This document shows positions 44,281-53,313 of a stretch of 64,000 nt of DNA, in pieces. Position 1 is the first letter of the stretch; every line of letters starts with the position of its first letter. The stretch spans positions 1-64,000 of the forward strand of contig JAQTYU010000001.1 in NCBI GenBank assembly GCA_028688145.1, read 5' to 3'. The notes below the pieces were generated by a model, which did no database searches, had not been told where the DNA came from, and worked only from the letters and a program-made list of their open reading frames with translations. A program made the translations under genes and the position numbers. This DNA is from Thiotrichaceae bacterium (lineage in GTDB: Bacteria > Pseudomonadota > Gammaproteobacteria > Beggiatoales > Beggiatoaceae).

Positions 44281-45377
44281 ATCGATTAGTTATTTTAAGT
44301 TTCGCGCTGTCTTTAAGCCAAGTCTTGGCGGCGGCAGAAGTGGAAATCACCATGAGCGACGCGCAAGTCAAAAGCATGGGCATCAATTTGGGTGCGTTGG
44401 AAAAAGCTACCGTGGCCGCTGGCAATCATTTGCCGGGGCGGGTAATGATTCCCACCAGTAAAGAATATGTGGTGAGCACGCCGCAGCCTGCCTTAATCGA
44501 AACTCAAAAAGTGGCCGTCGGTGACACGGTTAAACAAGGACAGGCTTTAGTCCGCGTGCAAAGTCAGGAATTAATCAGTTTGCAACGGGATTATTTGCTG
44601 TCTTTGACCAAACAACATTTAGCGGAAAATGAATTTAGCCGCGATCAGCAATTGTTCAAAGAAGGCATTATTCCTGAACGCCGCTTTATTAATACCAAAA
44701 GCCAACTCGCAGAAACCAATGCAGAACTCAGCGCGCGCAGTCAGGCCTTAAGTTTGGCGGGATTGAGTGATGCCGCGTTAAAAAACTTGGGTAATACGCG
44801 TAAACTTTCAGGCATTTTGGAAATTGTCGCGCCGATTTCAGGCGTGGTTTTAGAAAGCATGGTGGCGACAGGGCAGCGGGTCAACAGTTTAGAGCCGCTC
44901 TATCGGATTGGAGATTTGAGCCATTTATGGTTAGAAATTCGTGTGCCTGTGGATCGTTTGCCGAGCTTACGTATTGACGCTGCCATCAGCGTTCCTGACA
45001 CCAAAATTCGTGGCAAAGTGATTTTAATCGGGCAACAAGTCGATGCCAGCAATCAAACGGTGTTAGTGCGGGCGGAAATTACCGAAGGGGCAGATAAATT
45101 ACGGGTCGGGCAATTTACCGAAGTGCATATTGATAGCATGGTGGATAAAGGCTATTACCGCGTGCCCGAAACTGCCACAGTACGCAGCGGCGCGGATTCA
45201 ATGATTTTCATCAAAACCACAAAAGGTTTTAAAGCCGCACCCGTGCATATTGTTGCCGAGCATGATTTATTCACGGTGATTCACGCCCCGAATTTAACAG
45301 GCAAAGAAAAAATCGCCACTTTGGGCACAAGCGCGATTAAGGCGCGGTGGTTAGAATTGGGCGGGACTAGCGAATGA
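44277..45377 (+). CDS. czcB: Heavy-metal efflux periplasmic adaptor, CzcB type
   Basis: 366 residues with a signal peptide (about 1-19). Beta-barrel and lipoyl halves are recognisable: GDTVKQGQALVRVQSQELIS and GILEIVAPISGVVLESMVAT, with the alpha-hairpin between them (EFSRDQQLFKEGIIPERRFI). LSHLWLEIRVPVDRLPSLRI follows. It links the RND pump to the outer membrane channel. It lacks the His-rich N-terminal extension seen in Cupriavidus CzcB. It is coupled to czcC by overlap and lies 28 bases before czcA. Confidence 0.93.
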   Translation: MNRLVILSFALSLSQVLAAAEVEITMSDAQVKSMGINLGALEKATVAAGNHLPGRVMIPTSKEYVVSTPQPALIETQKVAVGDTVKQGQALVRVQSQELISLQRDYLLSLTKQHLAENEFSRDQQLFKEGIIPERRFINTKSQLAETNAELSARSQALSLAGLSDAALKNLGNTRKLSGILEIVAPISGVVLESMVATGQRVNSLEPLYRIGDLSHLWLEIRVPVDRLPSLRIDAAISVPDTKIRGKVILIGQQVDASNQTVLVRAEITEGADKLRVGQFTEVHIDSMVDKGYYRVPETATVRSGADSMIFIKTTKGFKAAPVHIVAEHDLFTVIHAPNLTGKEKIATLGTSAIKARWLELGGTSE

Positions 45378-45405
45378 AGCTGCAAACTTTACGAGGGATA
45401 ACGCG

Positions 45406-48400
45406 ATGTTAGCCGCACTGATTAAGTTTTCTTTGATTCAACGCTTATTCGTCCTGCTGTTTGCCATCATGATTGGCGGGGCGGGAGTTCATGCGTTTCA
45501 CAACTTGCCGATTGATGCCTTTCCCGATGTCTCTTCGACACAAGTAAAAGTCATCATCAAAGCCCCCGGCATGACCCCTGAAGAAGTGGAATCCCGCATT
45601 ACTGCACGGATTGAAGTGGAAATGCTGGGGATTCCCAATCAAGTGATGTTACGCGCCGTGGCGAAATACGGACTGACGGATGTCACTGTGGATTTTGCCG
45701 AAGGCACGGATATGTATTGGGCGCGGCAACAAGTGAGCGAGCGTTTGAATGCGATATGGAACGATTTGCCCAGCGATATTTCAGGCGGGCTTGCTCCCTT
45801 GACCACTCCGCTAGGGGAAGTCTTCATGTTCGCCATTGAAGGCGGTGATTTGTCACTGACAGAACGCCGCAGTTTATTAGATTGGGTGATTCGCCCGATT
45901 TTACGCACCGTACCCGGCGTGGCAGATGTCAATTCTTTGGGCGGTTCTGTGCGTAGTTTTGAAGTGATTCCCGATAATGGCAACATGGCAGCGCGCGGTG
46001 TAAGTTTTGAAGCTTTGAAACAAGCCTTGCAAAACAACAATCGCAACGACGGCGCAGGACGTTTAACCGAGGGCGAAGAATCTCTGTTAGTGCGTGCCGA
46101 GGGCAGCGTGCGTTCTTTGGAAGATTTAAACGCGATTGTGATTCAAAACACCAAAGGCGTGCCGATTCGCTTGGCAGACGTGGCACAAACTCGCATCGGG
46201 GAATTAACCCGTTATGGCGCGGTGACCCGTGACGGTAAAGAAGAAACTGTCACAGGTTTGGTACTCAGTTTGCGCGGTGCTAATGCGCGGCAAGTGGTGA
46301 ACGGGGTGACTGCTAAATTAGCAGAACTGCAACCGTCGCTACCCAAAGGGGTCAAAATTGATGTGTTTTATAAACGCACCGATTTAATCAACGTCGCAAT
46401 TTACACTGTTTCTAAAGCCTTAATTGAAGCAATTGTATTAGTGTTAATCTTGTTAATGCTATTTTTGGGCGATTTTCGGGCTGCTTTGACCGTTGCAATC
46501 ATTTTACCCTTATCCGCTTTGGTCACTTTTATTCTGATGCGCAAACTAGGCATGTCGGCAAATCTCATGAGTTTAGGCGGGCTTGCGATTGCGATTGGGA
46601 TGCTGGTCGATGCGGCGGTGGTGGTGATTGAAAACATTGTCAAACATCTGGCAGATGCACAACATCAAAAATCTGTTTTACCGCGTCTACACCTGATTTA
46701 TCGGGCTGTTTGCGAGGTGGCAACACCTGTGACTTCAGGTATTTTGATTATTATCATCGTGTTTTTGCCTTTATTAACTTTGGAAGGTCTAGAAGGTAAA
46801 TTATTCATTCCTGTGGCAGTCACGATTGTGTTCGCTTTGGGCGGTTCTCTATTGCTATCGCTCACCGTCATTCCTGTGATGGCTTCATATTTGCTCACCA
46901 AAGCGTCCCACGATGAGCCGCTGTTAGTGCGGATGTGCAATTACATGTATGAACCTTTGTTGAAGTTTTGCCTGCGGAATGCGCGTTTAGTCTTGGTGTT
47001 GGCGGGACTCAGTTTGTTGGCGACGGCGTGGACGTATACCAAAATTGGGAAAACTTTCATGCCGACTTTGGATGAGGGGCAACACTTAATCGTCCAATTG
47101 GAAAAACTGCCTTCCATTACTTTGGAACATTCGATTGCCTTTGATGAAAAAGTGCAGCATGCCTTTGTTGAAAAAATACCAGAAATTCAACAGATTGTAG
47201 CGCGGGTTGGCTCAGATGAAATCGGCATGGACCCGATGGGTTTAAATCAAACCGACACCTTTATTGTGTTAAAGCCGATGGATCAATGGCGCACTAATAA
47301 AAATGGCGATGTGATGAGCAAACAGGATTTACTGGATCAATTACGCGCGATTTTAGAGGAATTTCCGGGTTTGGCGTACACCATCGCGCAACCGATTGAA
47401 ATGCGGGTATCGGAAATGCTCACAGGGGTTCGGGGCGATGTGGCAATTAAAGTATTTGGGATAGAGTTAGAGACCATTAATGAAAAAGCCTTGGCTATTT
47501 CTGACTTATTGCGCTCGATTTCAGGCAGCGAAGACGTGTTTTACGTGTCAAATGGCGGCGTGCAGTATTTCAAAGTCAGTATCGACCGTTTAGCCGCAGG
47601 GCGTTTGGGTCTGAATGTCGAAGAACTGGAAACTTTGTTGCGGGCGCAATTGGAAGGTAAGAATGTGGGCACGGTGTACGAAGGCGTGCGGCGCACACCT
47701 TTGGTGATTCGGGGCGGCAATGATGTACGGCATTCGCCCAACCAATTTTCTAACTTGCTGATTAATCTACCCGATGGGAAAAGTGTGCCTTTAGGAACGA
47801 TTGCAAAATTGTCTCGTGTCGAAGGCCCGATTCAGGTGGTGCGTCAGCGCGGGCAACGTATGGGCGTGATTACGGTGAATGTGCGTGGTCGGGATTTGGT
47901 CGGCTTTGTGGACGAAGCCAAGCAATTAATCGCGCAGAAAATTCCTTTAGAGTCAGGCTATTATCTGGAATGGGGCGGACAATTTGAAAATCAGCAACGT
48001 GCTGCGACCCGTTTGGCGTTAGTCGTACCGATTGCAATTGGTTTGATTTTCTTGTTGCTATTTTCAACCTTTGGTTCAGTACGACAGGCATTATTGGTGC
48101 TGTTTAATATTCCCTTGGCGATGATTGGCGGGGTGTTTGCGCTGTGGGGTTTTGGGGAATATTTATCCGTGCCAGCCTCGGTGGGATTTATTGCCTTGCT
48201 GGGGATTGCGGTCTTAAACGGGGTGATGATGGTGTCCTATTTTAACCAATTACGCTTACAAGGGATGGAGATGGCGCGTGTGGTGGTGGAAGGTGCGAAA
48301 CGCCGTTTACGCCCTGTGCTGATGACCGCCAACATTACTATGTTTGGTTTAGTGCCCTTGTTATTTGCCACGGGTCCGGGTTCTGAAATTCAGCGTCCTT

Positions 48401-48513
48401 TGGCAATTGTGGTGATTGGCGGCTTGATTACCTCAACCATTCTTACTTTACTGTTGTTGCCGATTTTATATCGTCGCTTCGGGGAAAGAGTGCCGCATGT
48501 GCAAGCGCATTAA
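45406..48513 (+). CDS. czcA: Heavy-metal RND efflux pump, CzcA/CusA family
   Basis: 1035 residues, the standard HME-RND length with 12 membrane helices and two large periplasmic loops. It begins LIKFSLIQRLFVLLFAIM and has PIDAFPDVSSTQVKVI. The proton-relay helix 4 reads IAIGMLVDAAVVVIENIV, with Asp-Ala-Ala where Zn/Co/Cd pumps usually have Asp-Gly-Ala; this is nearer to other HME subgroups, so the metal cannot be fixed. It exports metal cations from the periplasm or cytoplasm using the proton gradient together with CzcB and CzcC. Confidence 0.93.
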   Translation: MLAALIKFSLIQRLFVLLFAIMIGGAGVHAFHNLPIDAFPDVSSTQVKVIIKAPGMTPEEVESRITARIEVEMLGIPNQVMLRAVAKYGLTDVTVDFAEGTDMYWARQQVSERLNAIWNDLPSDISGGLAPLTTPLGEVFMFAIEGGDLSLTERRSLLDWVIRPILRTVPGVADVNSLGGSVRSFEVIPDNGNMAARGVSFEALKQALQNNNRNDGAGRLTEGEESLLVRAEGSVRSLEDLNAIVIQNTKGVPIRLADVAQTRIGELTRYGAVTRDGKEETVTGLVLSLRGANARQVVNGVTAKLAELQPSLPKGVKIDVFYKRTDLINVAIYTVSKALIEAIVLVLILLMLFLGDFRAALTVAIILPLSALVTFILMRKLGMSANLMSLGGLAIAIGMLVDAAVVVIENIVKHLADAQHQKSVLPRLHLIYRAVCEVATPVTSGILIIIIVFLPLLTLEGLEGKLFIPVAVTIVFALGGSLLLSLTVIPVMASYLLTKASHDEPLLVRMCNYMYEPLLKFCLRNARLVLVLAGLSLLATAWTYTKIGKTFMPTLDEGQHLIVQLEKLPSITLEHSIAFDEKVQHAFVEKIPEIQQIVARVGSDEIGMDPMGLNQTDTFIVLKPMDQWRTNKNGDVMSKQDLLDQLRAILEEFPGLAYTIAQPIEMRVSEMLTGVRGDVAIKVFGIELETINEKALAISDLLRSISGSEDVFYVSNGGVQYFKVSIDRLAAGRLGLNVEELETLLRAQLEGKNVGTVYEGVRRTPLVIRGGNDVRHSPNQFSNLLINLPDGKSVPLGTIAKLSRVEGPIQVVRQRGQRMGVITVNVRGRDLVGFVDEAKQLIAQKIPLESGYYLEWGGQFENQQRAATRLALVVPIAIGLIFLLLFSTFGSVRQALLVLFNIPLAMIGGVFALWGFGEYLSVPASVGFIALLGIAVLNGVMMVSYFNQLRLQGMEMARVVVEGAKRRLRPVLMTANITMFGLVPLLFATGPGSEIQRPLAIVVIGGLITSTILTLLLLPILYRRFGERVPHVQAH

Positions 48514-48540
48514 ATATTAATCCATCTACTTTGTAATGCT

Positions 48541-48575
48541 TAAAGAGACGTATTTATTACGTCTCTTTTTTTATG
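48541..48575 (+). terminator. Rho-independent terminator of the czc operon
   Basis: AAAGAGACGTA and TACGTCTCTTT pair around TTTAT and run into a T-tract, 28 bases after the czcA stop. Confidence 0.9.
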
Positions 48576-48635
48576 TCTTGGAAAGTAGAGAATTAGCCAA
48601 GGTAGGCAATAACAATTTACCTGCTTATAATTCAT

Positions 48636-48650
48636 AGGAGTTACGCAGTT
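48636..48650 (+). repeat. AGGAGTTACGCAGTT element, copy 3
   Basis: The same 15 bp as at 11720 and 16735. Here it opens a 250-bp non-coding patchwork of repeats (48636-48885). Confidence 0.6.
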
Positions 48651-48700
48651 GATTTAATAAGCTATCAATTTAAAACACTTTATTGATGTTTAACGTAGGG

Positions 48701-48780
48701 TGTATAAGGCGCAGCCGCCATACACCTTTGACGGCATAAAGTTTCAAATCGCAAGCTGTATGGCGGCTACGCCTTATATA
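48701..48780. repeat. Inverted repeat GTATAAGGCGCAGCCGCCATAC
   Basis: Arms of about 24 bp (48701-48726 and 48755-48780) are complementary with few mismatches around a 28-bp centre. It resembles a MITE or an intergenic palindromic unit. No reading frame is present. Confidence 0.75.
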
Positions 48781-48853
48781 GTATTTAAATGCTACAGGTA
48801 GACTAATATAAAAAGCAATTTTATGATTTAAATCATACCCTTGAACATGTTAT

Positions 48854-48885
48854 CTCAGTCTATTTTTAAAATAAAAATACTATAA
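48854..48885 (+). repeat. IS630-end-like segment, copy 2
   Basis: CTCAGTCTATTTTTAAAATA and ending AAATACTATAA, nearly the same as 5941-5973, which follows an IS630 transposase remnant. No transposase is present here, so this is a solo end or MITE end. Confidence 0.55.
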
Positions 48886-49043
48886 TTAGCGGGAAGCTGA
48901 CACACAGTAAGCGCATTAGACATTAATCAATAAATTTTTTATGCCTTGAAAAGTAGATGTATCGAATGGCGTAACATGCTGATTTTGAATTCAATATGAT
49001 TAAGGACTGCCAGTCCTTATGCAGACACTCAGAAAATAAAAAT

Positions 49044-49586
49044 ATGGAAAATTTGATTAAAGGAAAATTACAGCGTTGGGATGATGAAAAAGGCTTTGGT
49101 TTTATCTTGCCTGAAACAGGTAACAAATCAATTTTCATGCATATTTCAGCCCTGAGAAATAGCAGCCGCCGCCCAAAAGTGGGAGATATTATTCTTTATC
49201 AATTATTTACTATGCGTGACGGTAAGTTACGTGCAATTAATGCGCGTATTGAAGGCGTTGCCGAACGAAATAGCAATAAACTGACTTGGAAAAAAGTTTT
49301 TTCAAAGCTGTTTAAAACAATAATTTTCATCGGAGTTGCGATTGTTTTCGTAAAAACGCTACTTCATGATATTGATGAGCGGCGTAGACAAAAAGAGACA
49401 AACAGTACGAGGGTTCAAAACAACGAACAGCCTAAGTCAAATAGGACTTATGCTTGTGATGGGAGAACCTCGTGCGCTCAAATGAGTTCCTGTGAGGAAG
49501 CAAGGTTTTTTCTGAGAAATTGCCCCAATACACAAATGGATGGCGACCATGACGGCATTCCTTGTGAACGCGGTCTTTGTCGATAA
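49044..49586 (+). CDS. Membrane protein with cold-shock and excalibur domains
   Basis: 180 residues from the ATG at 49044. Residues 1-70 are a cold-shock (OB-fold) domain: LIKGKLQRWDDEKGFGFI, SIFMHISAL and RPKVGDIILYQ. One membrane helix follows (about 90-107, TIIFIGVAIVFVKTLL), then a charged linker, and an excalibur calcium-binding motif at the end (MDGDHDGIPCERGLC) with four to six cysteines nearby. The nucleic-acid domain should be cytoplasmic and the calcium domain periplasmic. The precise role is unknown. Confidence 0.82.
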   Translation: MENLIKGKLQRWDDEKGFGFILPETGNKSIFMHISALRNSSRRPKVGDIILYQLFTMRDGKLRAINARIEGVAERNSNKLTWKKVFSKLFKTIIFIGVAIVFVKTLLHDIDERRRQKETNSTRVQNNEQPKSNRTYACDGRTSCAQMSSCEEARFFLRNCPNTQMDGDHDGIPCERGLCR

Positions 49587-49611
49587 TAGGAGTATTCATG
49601 AGAAGAAACTT

Positions 49612-50145
49612 TCAGGCAAAAGCTTTCTGAGAGTCTTCCATCCGCCGCAAATTCTGCAATAAATGATTCGCAATCACCCCGCTCACCGTGCCAAATACCA
49701 AGGCAGCGGTTAATAACAGCGGCAATAAATGAAACAAGCCCGCGTGGTGAATAAACAAACTATAAGCCACCCAAAACTGCGCCAACATGTGACACAGCGC
49801 GGAAGCCACGCTATAACCCACAGCACTGCATCGCCAGCCCTTGGGCAACTGACTGAGCAGGATGAGCGCCAAAGTGCTCGCCACCGCCCCGCTAAAGCTC
49901 AGCATAAACGTAGGCGATAAGAACGTCCCAATCAACAAACTGCCCGCCACCACCCGTAATAAACTCACCCACACCGCCATGCGCCAGCCAAAACGCATCA
50001 GCACTGCAATCGTAATCACATTGGCTAAACCCGGTTTAACCCCCGGCAAGGGCGAGGGTAGGGCACTTTCGGCAATATGAATAGTAATTGCAAGCGCAGT
50101 AAACCATGCAATCCGATGATCGTCACGTTGAGTATAAAGCAGCAT
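49612..50145 (-). CDS. Gx transporter / heptaprenyl diphosphate synthase component I-like membrane protein
   Basis: 177 residues from the ATG at 50145 (MLLYTQRDDHR); an earlier ATG at 50181 would place the start inside the terminator hairpin. Five hydrophobic segments are present. LPSPLPGVKPGLANVITIAV and SLLRVVAGSLLIGTFLSPTF are the conserved family boxes. GGPxPG-like loops make it similar to ECF-type S components. The transported compound is not known. The partner genes often found with it (FMN-binding or NusG-like protein) are absent. Confidence 0.82.
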   Translation of the reverse strand: MLLYTQRDDHRIAWFTALAITIHIAESALPSPLPGVKPGLANVITIAVLMRFGWRMAVWVSLLRVVAGSLLIGTFLSPTFMLSFSGAVASTLALILLSQLPKGWRCSAVGYSVASALCHMLAQFWVAYSLFIHHAGLFHLLPLLLTAALVFGTVSGVIANHLLQNLRRMEDSQKAFA

Positions 50146-50167
50146 TGAAATGACACTCCCCGCCAAA

Positions 50168-50196
50168 AAATAAAGCCCCACGAGGGGGCTTTATTT
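50168..50196. terminator. Bidirectional terminator after the porin gene
   Basis: AAATAAAGCCCC and GGGGCTTTATTT are perfect complements around a 5-base loop, 27 bases after the minus-strand porin stop. Confidence 0.9.
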
Positions 50197-50222
50197 ATCA
50201 GACTAAACTGCTAAAGGGCAGC

Positions 50223-51362
50223 TTAGAACTTGTGTATAACACCTAAGACCACTGCGTCTTGGTCATATAATTTCTTGTCCGTACCACCAGCTTTGCTGCT
50301 GTCGCTATCGGTCTTACGGTAGCCTAAGTAAGCATTGGTGCGCTTGCTGAAGTGGTATTTACCACCGACTGCGAAGCTCATTGCATCGTTACCAGTAGAG
50401 CTAACAGTGATGTTATTGTCGGATTTGTACTTAGCAACCCAACCGTCTAAGCTCACGTTACCAATACGGTAATCTAAAGAAAGAATACCGTATTTACCAC
50501 GGTTGCCGTCTAAAGTACCGCCATTTTGAGCGATTTGAACGTTTTCGTATTGACCAGCTAAGGTTAAGTTAGCGAAGCTTACAGAACCACCCACTTTCCA
50601 GTTACGGTTGCCGTCGCTCTTCTTGCTATCAGTGCTGATTTGCTTCACGTCGGTGTAAGCAGCTGCGCCGAATAAGCCCCAGTGTCCTTTGTTACCAATC
50701 TTACCGTCATACTTCAATTCAACTAAGCCTGCGCCATTTTGCTTGCTACAACCCGTCGTAGGTGGAGTTGCCGTATCGCAAGCAATGGTGTATTCGTAGG
50801 TCTTAGCACCGTCAGCGGGGCTATATTTTTGGTCAGCGGTCCATTGGAATTGAGCACCGAAACCGCCAGAGTTCACACCAACTTCAACAACGTTATCCAA
50901 GAAGTTTGAGTGACCCAGTCTGCCACCAGACATGCCGCCGCCCGTACCACGACCTTGCAAAGAAGTTCCTGCAAAAGGATCAACTACGGTTAAGCTGTTT
51001 TTGTAAGCACCAGCAATCGTACCTAAACGCACGTGAGCTACTGCACCTTTCAAACCAACATAAGCTTCACGACGGGTAAAGCCAGAGTTTACAGAGGTGT
51101 TAAATGCAGCTTCGTAAGCACCGAAAGCCTTTAAACCACCGCCTAATTTTTCGTCAAATCTGATGGCGACACGGTTGTTACCACCGTTAAATACTGCACC
51201 ACCACTGTCTTGTGAACGGCTGATGTAGTCATAATTGGTGCTGGCATCTTTTTCGCCAACGATTTCAGCTTGAATTAAACCTGATAACGTTACGTCAGCG
51301 TTAGCTGCCATTGGAGCTACCACGATGGCGGCAACAGCAATTGCAAGAATGTTTTGCTTCAT
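50223..51362 (-). CDS. Outer membrane porin (Gram-negative general porin)
   Basis: 379 residues from the ATG at 51362 behind GGAGAAA. A signal peptide (1-22, APMAANA) leads to DVTLSGLIQAEI, the typical first strand. Then RFDEKLGGGLKAFGAYEAAF, RREAYVGLKGAVAHVRLGTI and NFLDNVVEVG, a 16-strand barrel pattern, and the last strand ends in Phe (DAVVLGVIHKF), the outer-membrane insertion signal. It allows diffusion of small hydrophilic solutes. Codon use looks typical of highly expressed genes. Confidence 0.92.
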   Translation of the reverse strand: MKQNILAIAVAAIVVAPMAANADVTLSGLIQAEIVGEKDASTNYDYISRSQDSGGAVFNGGNNRVAIRFDEKLGGGLKAFGAYEAAFNTSVNSGFTRREAYVGLKGAVAHVRLGTIAGAYKNSLTVVDPFAGTSLQGRGTGGGMSGGRLGHSNFLDNVVEVGVNSGGFGAQFQWTADQKYSPADGAKTYEYTIACDTATPPTTGCSKQNGAGLVELKYDGKIGNKGHWGLFGAAAYTDVKQISTDSKKSDGNRNWKVGGSVSFANLTLAGQYENVQIAQNGGTLDGNRGKYGILSLDYRIGNVSLDGWVAKYKSDNNITVSSTGNDAMSFAVGGKYHFSKRTNAYLGYRKTDSDSSKAGGTDKKLYDQDAVVLGVIHKF

Positions 51363-51678
51363 TTGAGATTTCTCCATTTACTTACACTATAGCTTTAAAT
51401 ATTCCCCTGCCTAACAAACTTGTCGTAAACAGAGGCGGTTTGTATTCCTATTCAACTTTTATGACTTGCCTTTTAAGGTGAAGAGGCAGGCAAGTAAAGA
51501 CAGATGCTTGTGTTGTCAGCAGACATGCAAACCTTAACCTAGCAATCAGAAAAATGCAACACTCTGTTTACAAAAAAACCACAAGTCTGTATTTGTTGCT
51601 AAAATGATACATTCATTTGCCAACACATTGCAAGTGCCTTATCAATAATCTGTTTATTTATATGTGGCAGGTTTGGTC
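51363..51678. other. Porin leader and promoter region
   Basis: 316 bp between divergently placed ends. A hairpin ACTTGCC/GGCAAGT lies at 51464-51495. No gene is seen; the region must carry the porin promoter on the minus strand, but no clear hexamers could be assigned. Confidence 0.45.
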
Positions 51679-53196
51679 TTATTCAAAGTTCAAAGACCAT
51701 TTGATCGCTTGCAGATAGTCGCGTTCTTGCTCTAAATCCGCCAAGGTTAAGGGATGTTGGTCTAACCATTGTTCGGGAAAACTAATTTTCAGCGCGTTAT
51801 CACTGGCAGATAATTCAATGCTCGGCAAAGCCACGGTGCTACGACTGCGATGCAATAAAACCGCAATACGCAATAAGACGCATAAACGCAACAAGGTATG
51901 ACTGGGCAGATGTGGGCAACGTTGTGCCACATCTTGGGGCAATTTACGCCGATGAGCGCGCACCAAGGCGGCTAATTGGGCTTGTTCAGGACGGGTGAAA
52001 CCTGCTAAGTCGGAATAAACCAGCAAATATTCCCCATGTTTATGATATTGCTCATGAGAAATACTTAAACCAATCTCATGCAAGCGCGCCGCCCAACTTA
52101 ACATTTGGGCATATTCTTCATCTGCGATATTCCATGCCCGCGCAACTTGTGACAGACATTCTAACACAGTCTCTTCAACACGTTGCGCTTGTTGTGTATC
52201 AACGGCATAACGTTGGCTGAGACGCTGAATCGTGCGTTCTCGCACATCTTCATCATGAATTCGTCCCAACAGGTCATAAATTGAACCTTCTCGCAACGCG
52301 CCTTCGGAAACTTGCGCGGTTTCAATTTTTAAGCCTTCAAAAATTCCTGAAAGAATTGCCACGCCGCCCGCAAACACGGGCGCGCGTTCTACACTTAAAC
52401 CTTTGAGGTTTAAATTATCGACATGCCCCGCTTCTAATAAACTTTCACGCAGCCGTTGCAAGCTGTCAGCGGTGAGGTGCATTCCCCAGCCCATTTCCAC
52501 AATCACCCGCTCAATCGCGCGGATTGTGCCCGAAGTACCAATGACTAAATCCCAACCTGTGCGGCGGAACATTTCTTCAACGGGTTGTAATTCGAGTAAA
52601 GCCCCAATTTCGGCACGGCGCAAATTCTTATTTTTAATCACGCCATCGGCAAAATAACGGCGGCTAATACTGACACAGCCCATGTCTAAGCTTTCGCGGC
52701 ATAAGGATTCAAATCCTTCACCAATAATAAATTCAGTGCTGCCCCCGCCAATGTCAATAACTAAGCGTTTTCCTTGGAAATTGGGCATACTGTTGGCAAC
52801 CCCGAGATAAATCAAACGCGCTTCTTCGCGCCCTGAAATAATTTCGACGGGATGCCCTAATAAAGCCTCGGCGGCGTTAAGAAATTCGGTGGCATTGACT
52901 GCATTGCGTAAAGTATTCGTGCCGACAATGCGCACGCCGTGCACGGGTAAATCGCGTAAACGTTGCCCAAATTTGGCAAGGCAGCTTAAGGCGCGTTGTT
53001 GGGATTCTTTGGATAAGACTTTATTGGCATCCAAGCCTGCGCCTAGGCGCACCATTTCACGCAGACGATCCACCACAATGATTTGCCCATCCACCACTTT
53101 TGCGACCAGCAGATGAAAACTATTCGAGCCTAAATCGACGACGGCAACAAGATCAGGTTCGGCACGGTGTTGAAAAAAGTCAGGCAGTTTGAGCAT
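51679..53196 (-). CDS. ppx: Exopolyphosphatase / pppGpp phosphohydrolase (Ppx/GppA)
   Basis: 505 residues from the ATG at 53196; an in-frame GTG at 53205 is also possible. The Ppx/GppA core starts VAVVDLGSNSFHLLVAKVVD. GTNTLRNAVNATEFL, ISGREEARLIYLGVA, DIGGGSTEFIIG and GTSGTIRAIERV are phosphate and nucleotide loops. The C-terminal HD-like helical domain includes ARLHEIGLSISHEQYHKHG. It degrades polyphosphate or converts pppGpp to ppGpp; sequence alone cannot separate the two. Confidence 0.93.
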   Translation of the reverse strand: MLKLPDFFQHRAEPDLVAVVDLGSNSFHLLVAKVVDGQIIVVDRLREMVRLGAGLDANKVLSKESQQRALSCLAKFGQRLRDLPVHGVRIVGTNTLRNAVNATEFLNAAEALLGHPVEIISGREEARLIYLGVANSMPNFQGKRLVIDIGGGSTEFIIGEGFESLCRESLDMGCVSISRRYFADGVIKNKNLRRAEIGALLELQPVEEMFRRTGWDLVIGTSGTIRAIERVIVEMGWGMHLTADSLQRLRESLLEAGHVDNLNLKGLSVERAPVFAGGVAILSGIFEGLKIETAQVSEGALREGSIYDLLGRIHDEDVRERTIQRLSQRYAVDTQQAQRVEETVLECLSQVARAWNIADEEYAQMLSWAARLHEIGLSISHEQYHKHGEYLLVYSDLAGFTRPEQAQLAALVRAHRRKLPQDVAQRCPHLPSHTLLRLCVLLRIAVLLHRSRSTVALPSIELSASDNALKISFPEQWLDQHPLTLADLEQERDYLQAIKWSLNFE

Positions 53197-53313
53197 TATT
53201 GACACATCTTTTGGTTAAGAGGATGTACGGAAGCGAATGTTCGATTATTATACAGGCTATCAGGGCGTAAGACATAGCCAATCCCCACATCTCACGCGGC
53301 ATTCCACAGTTCC

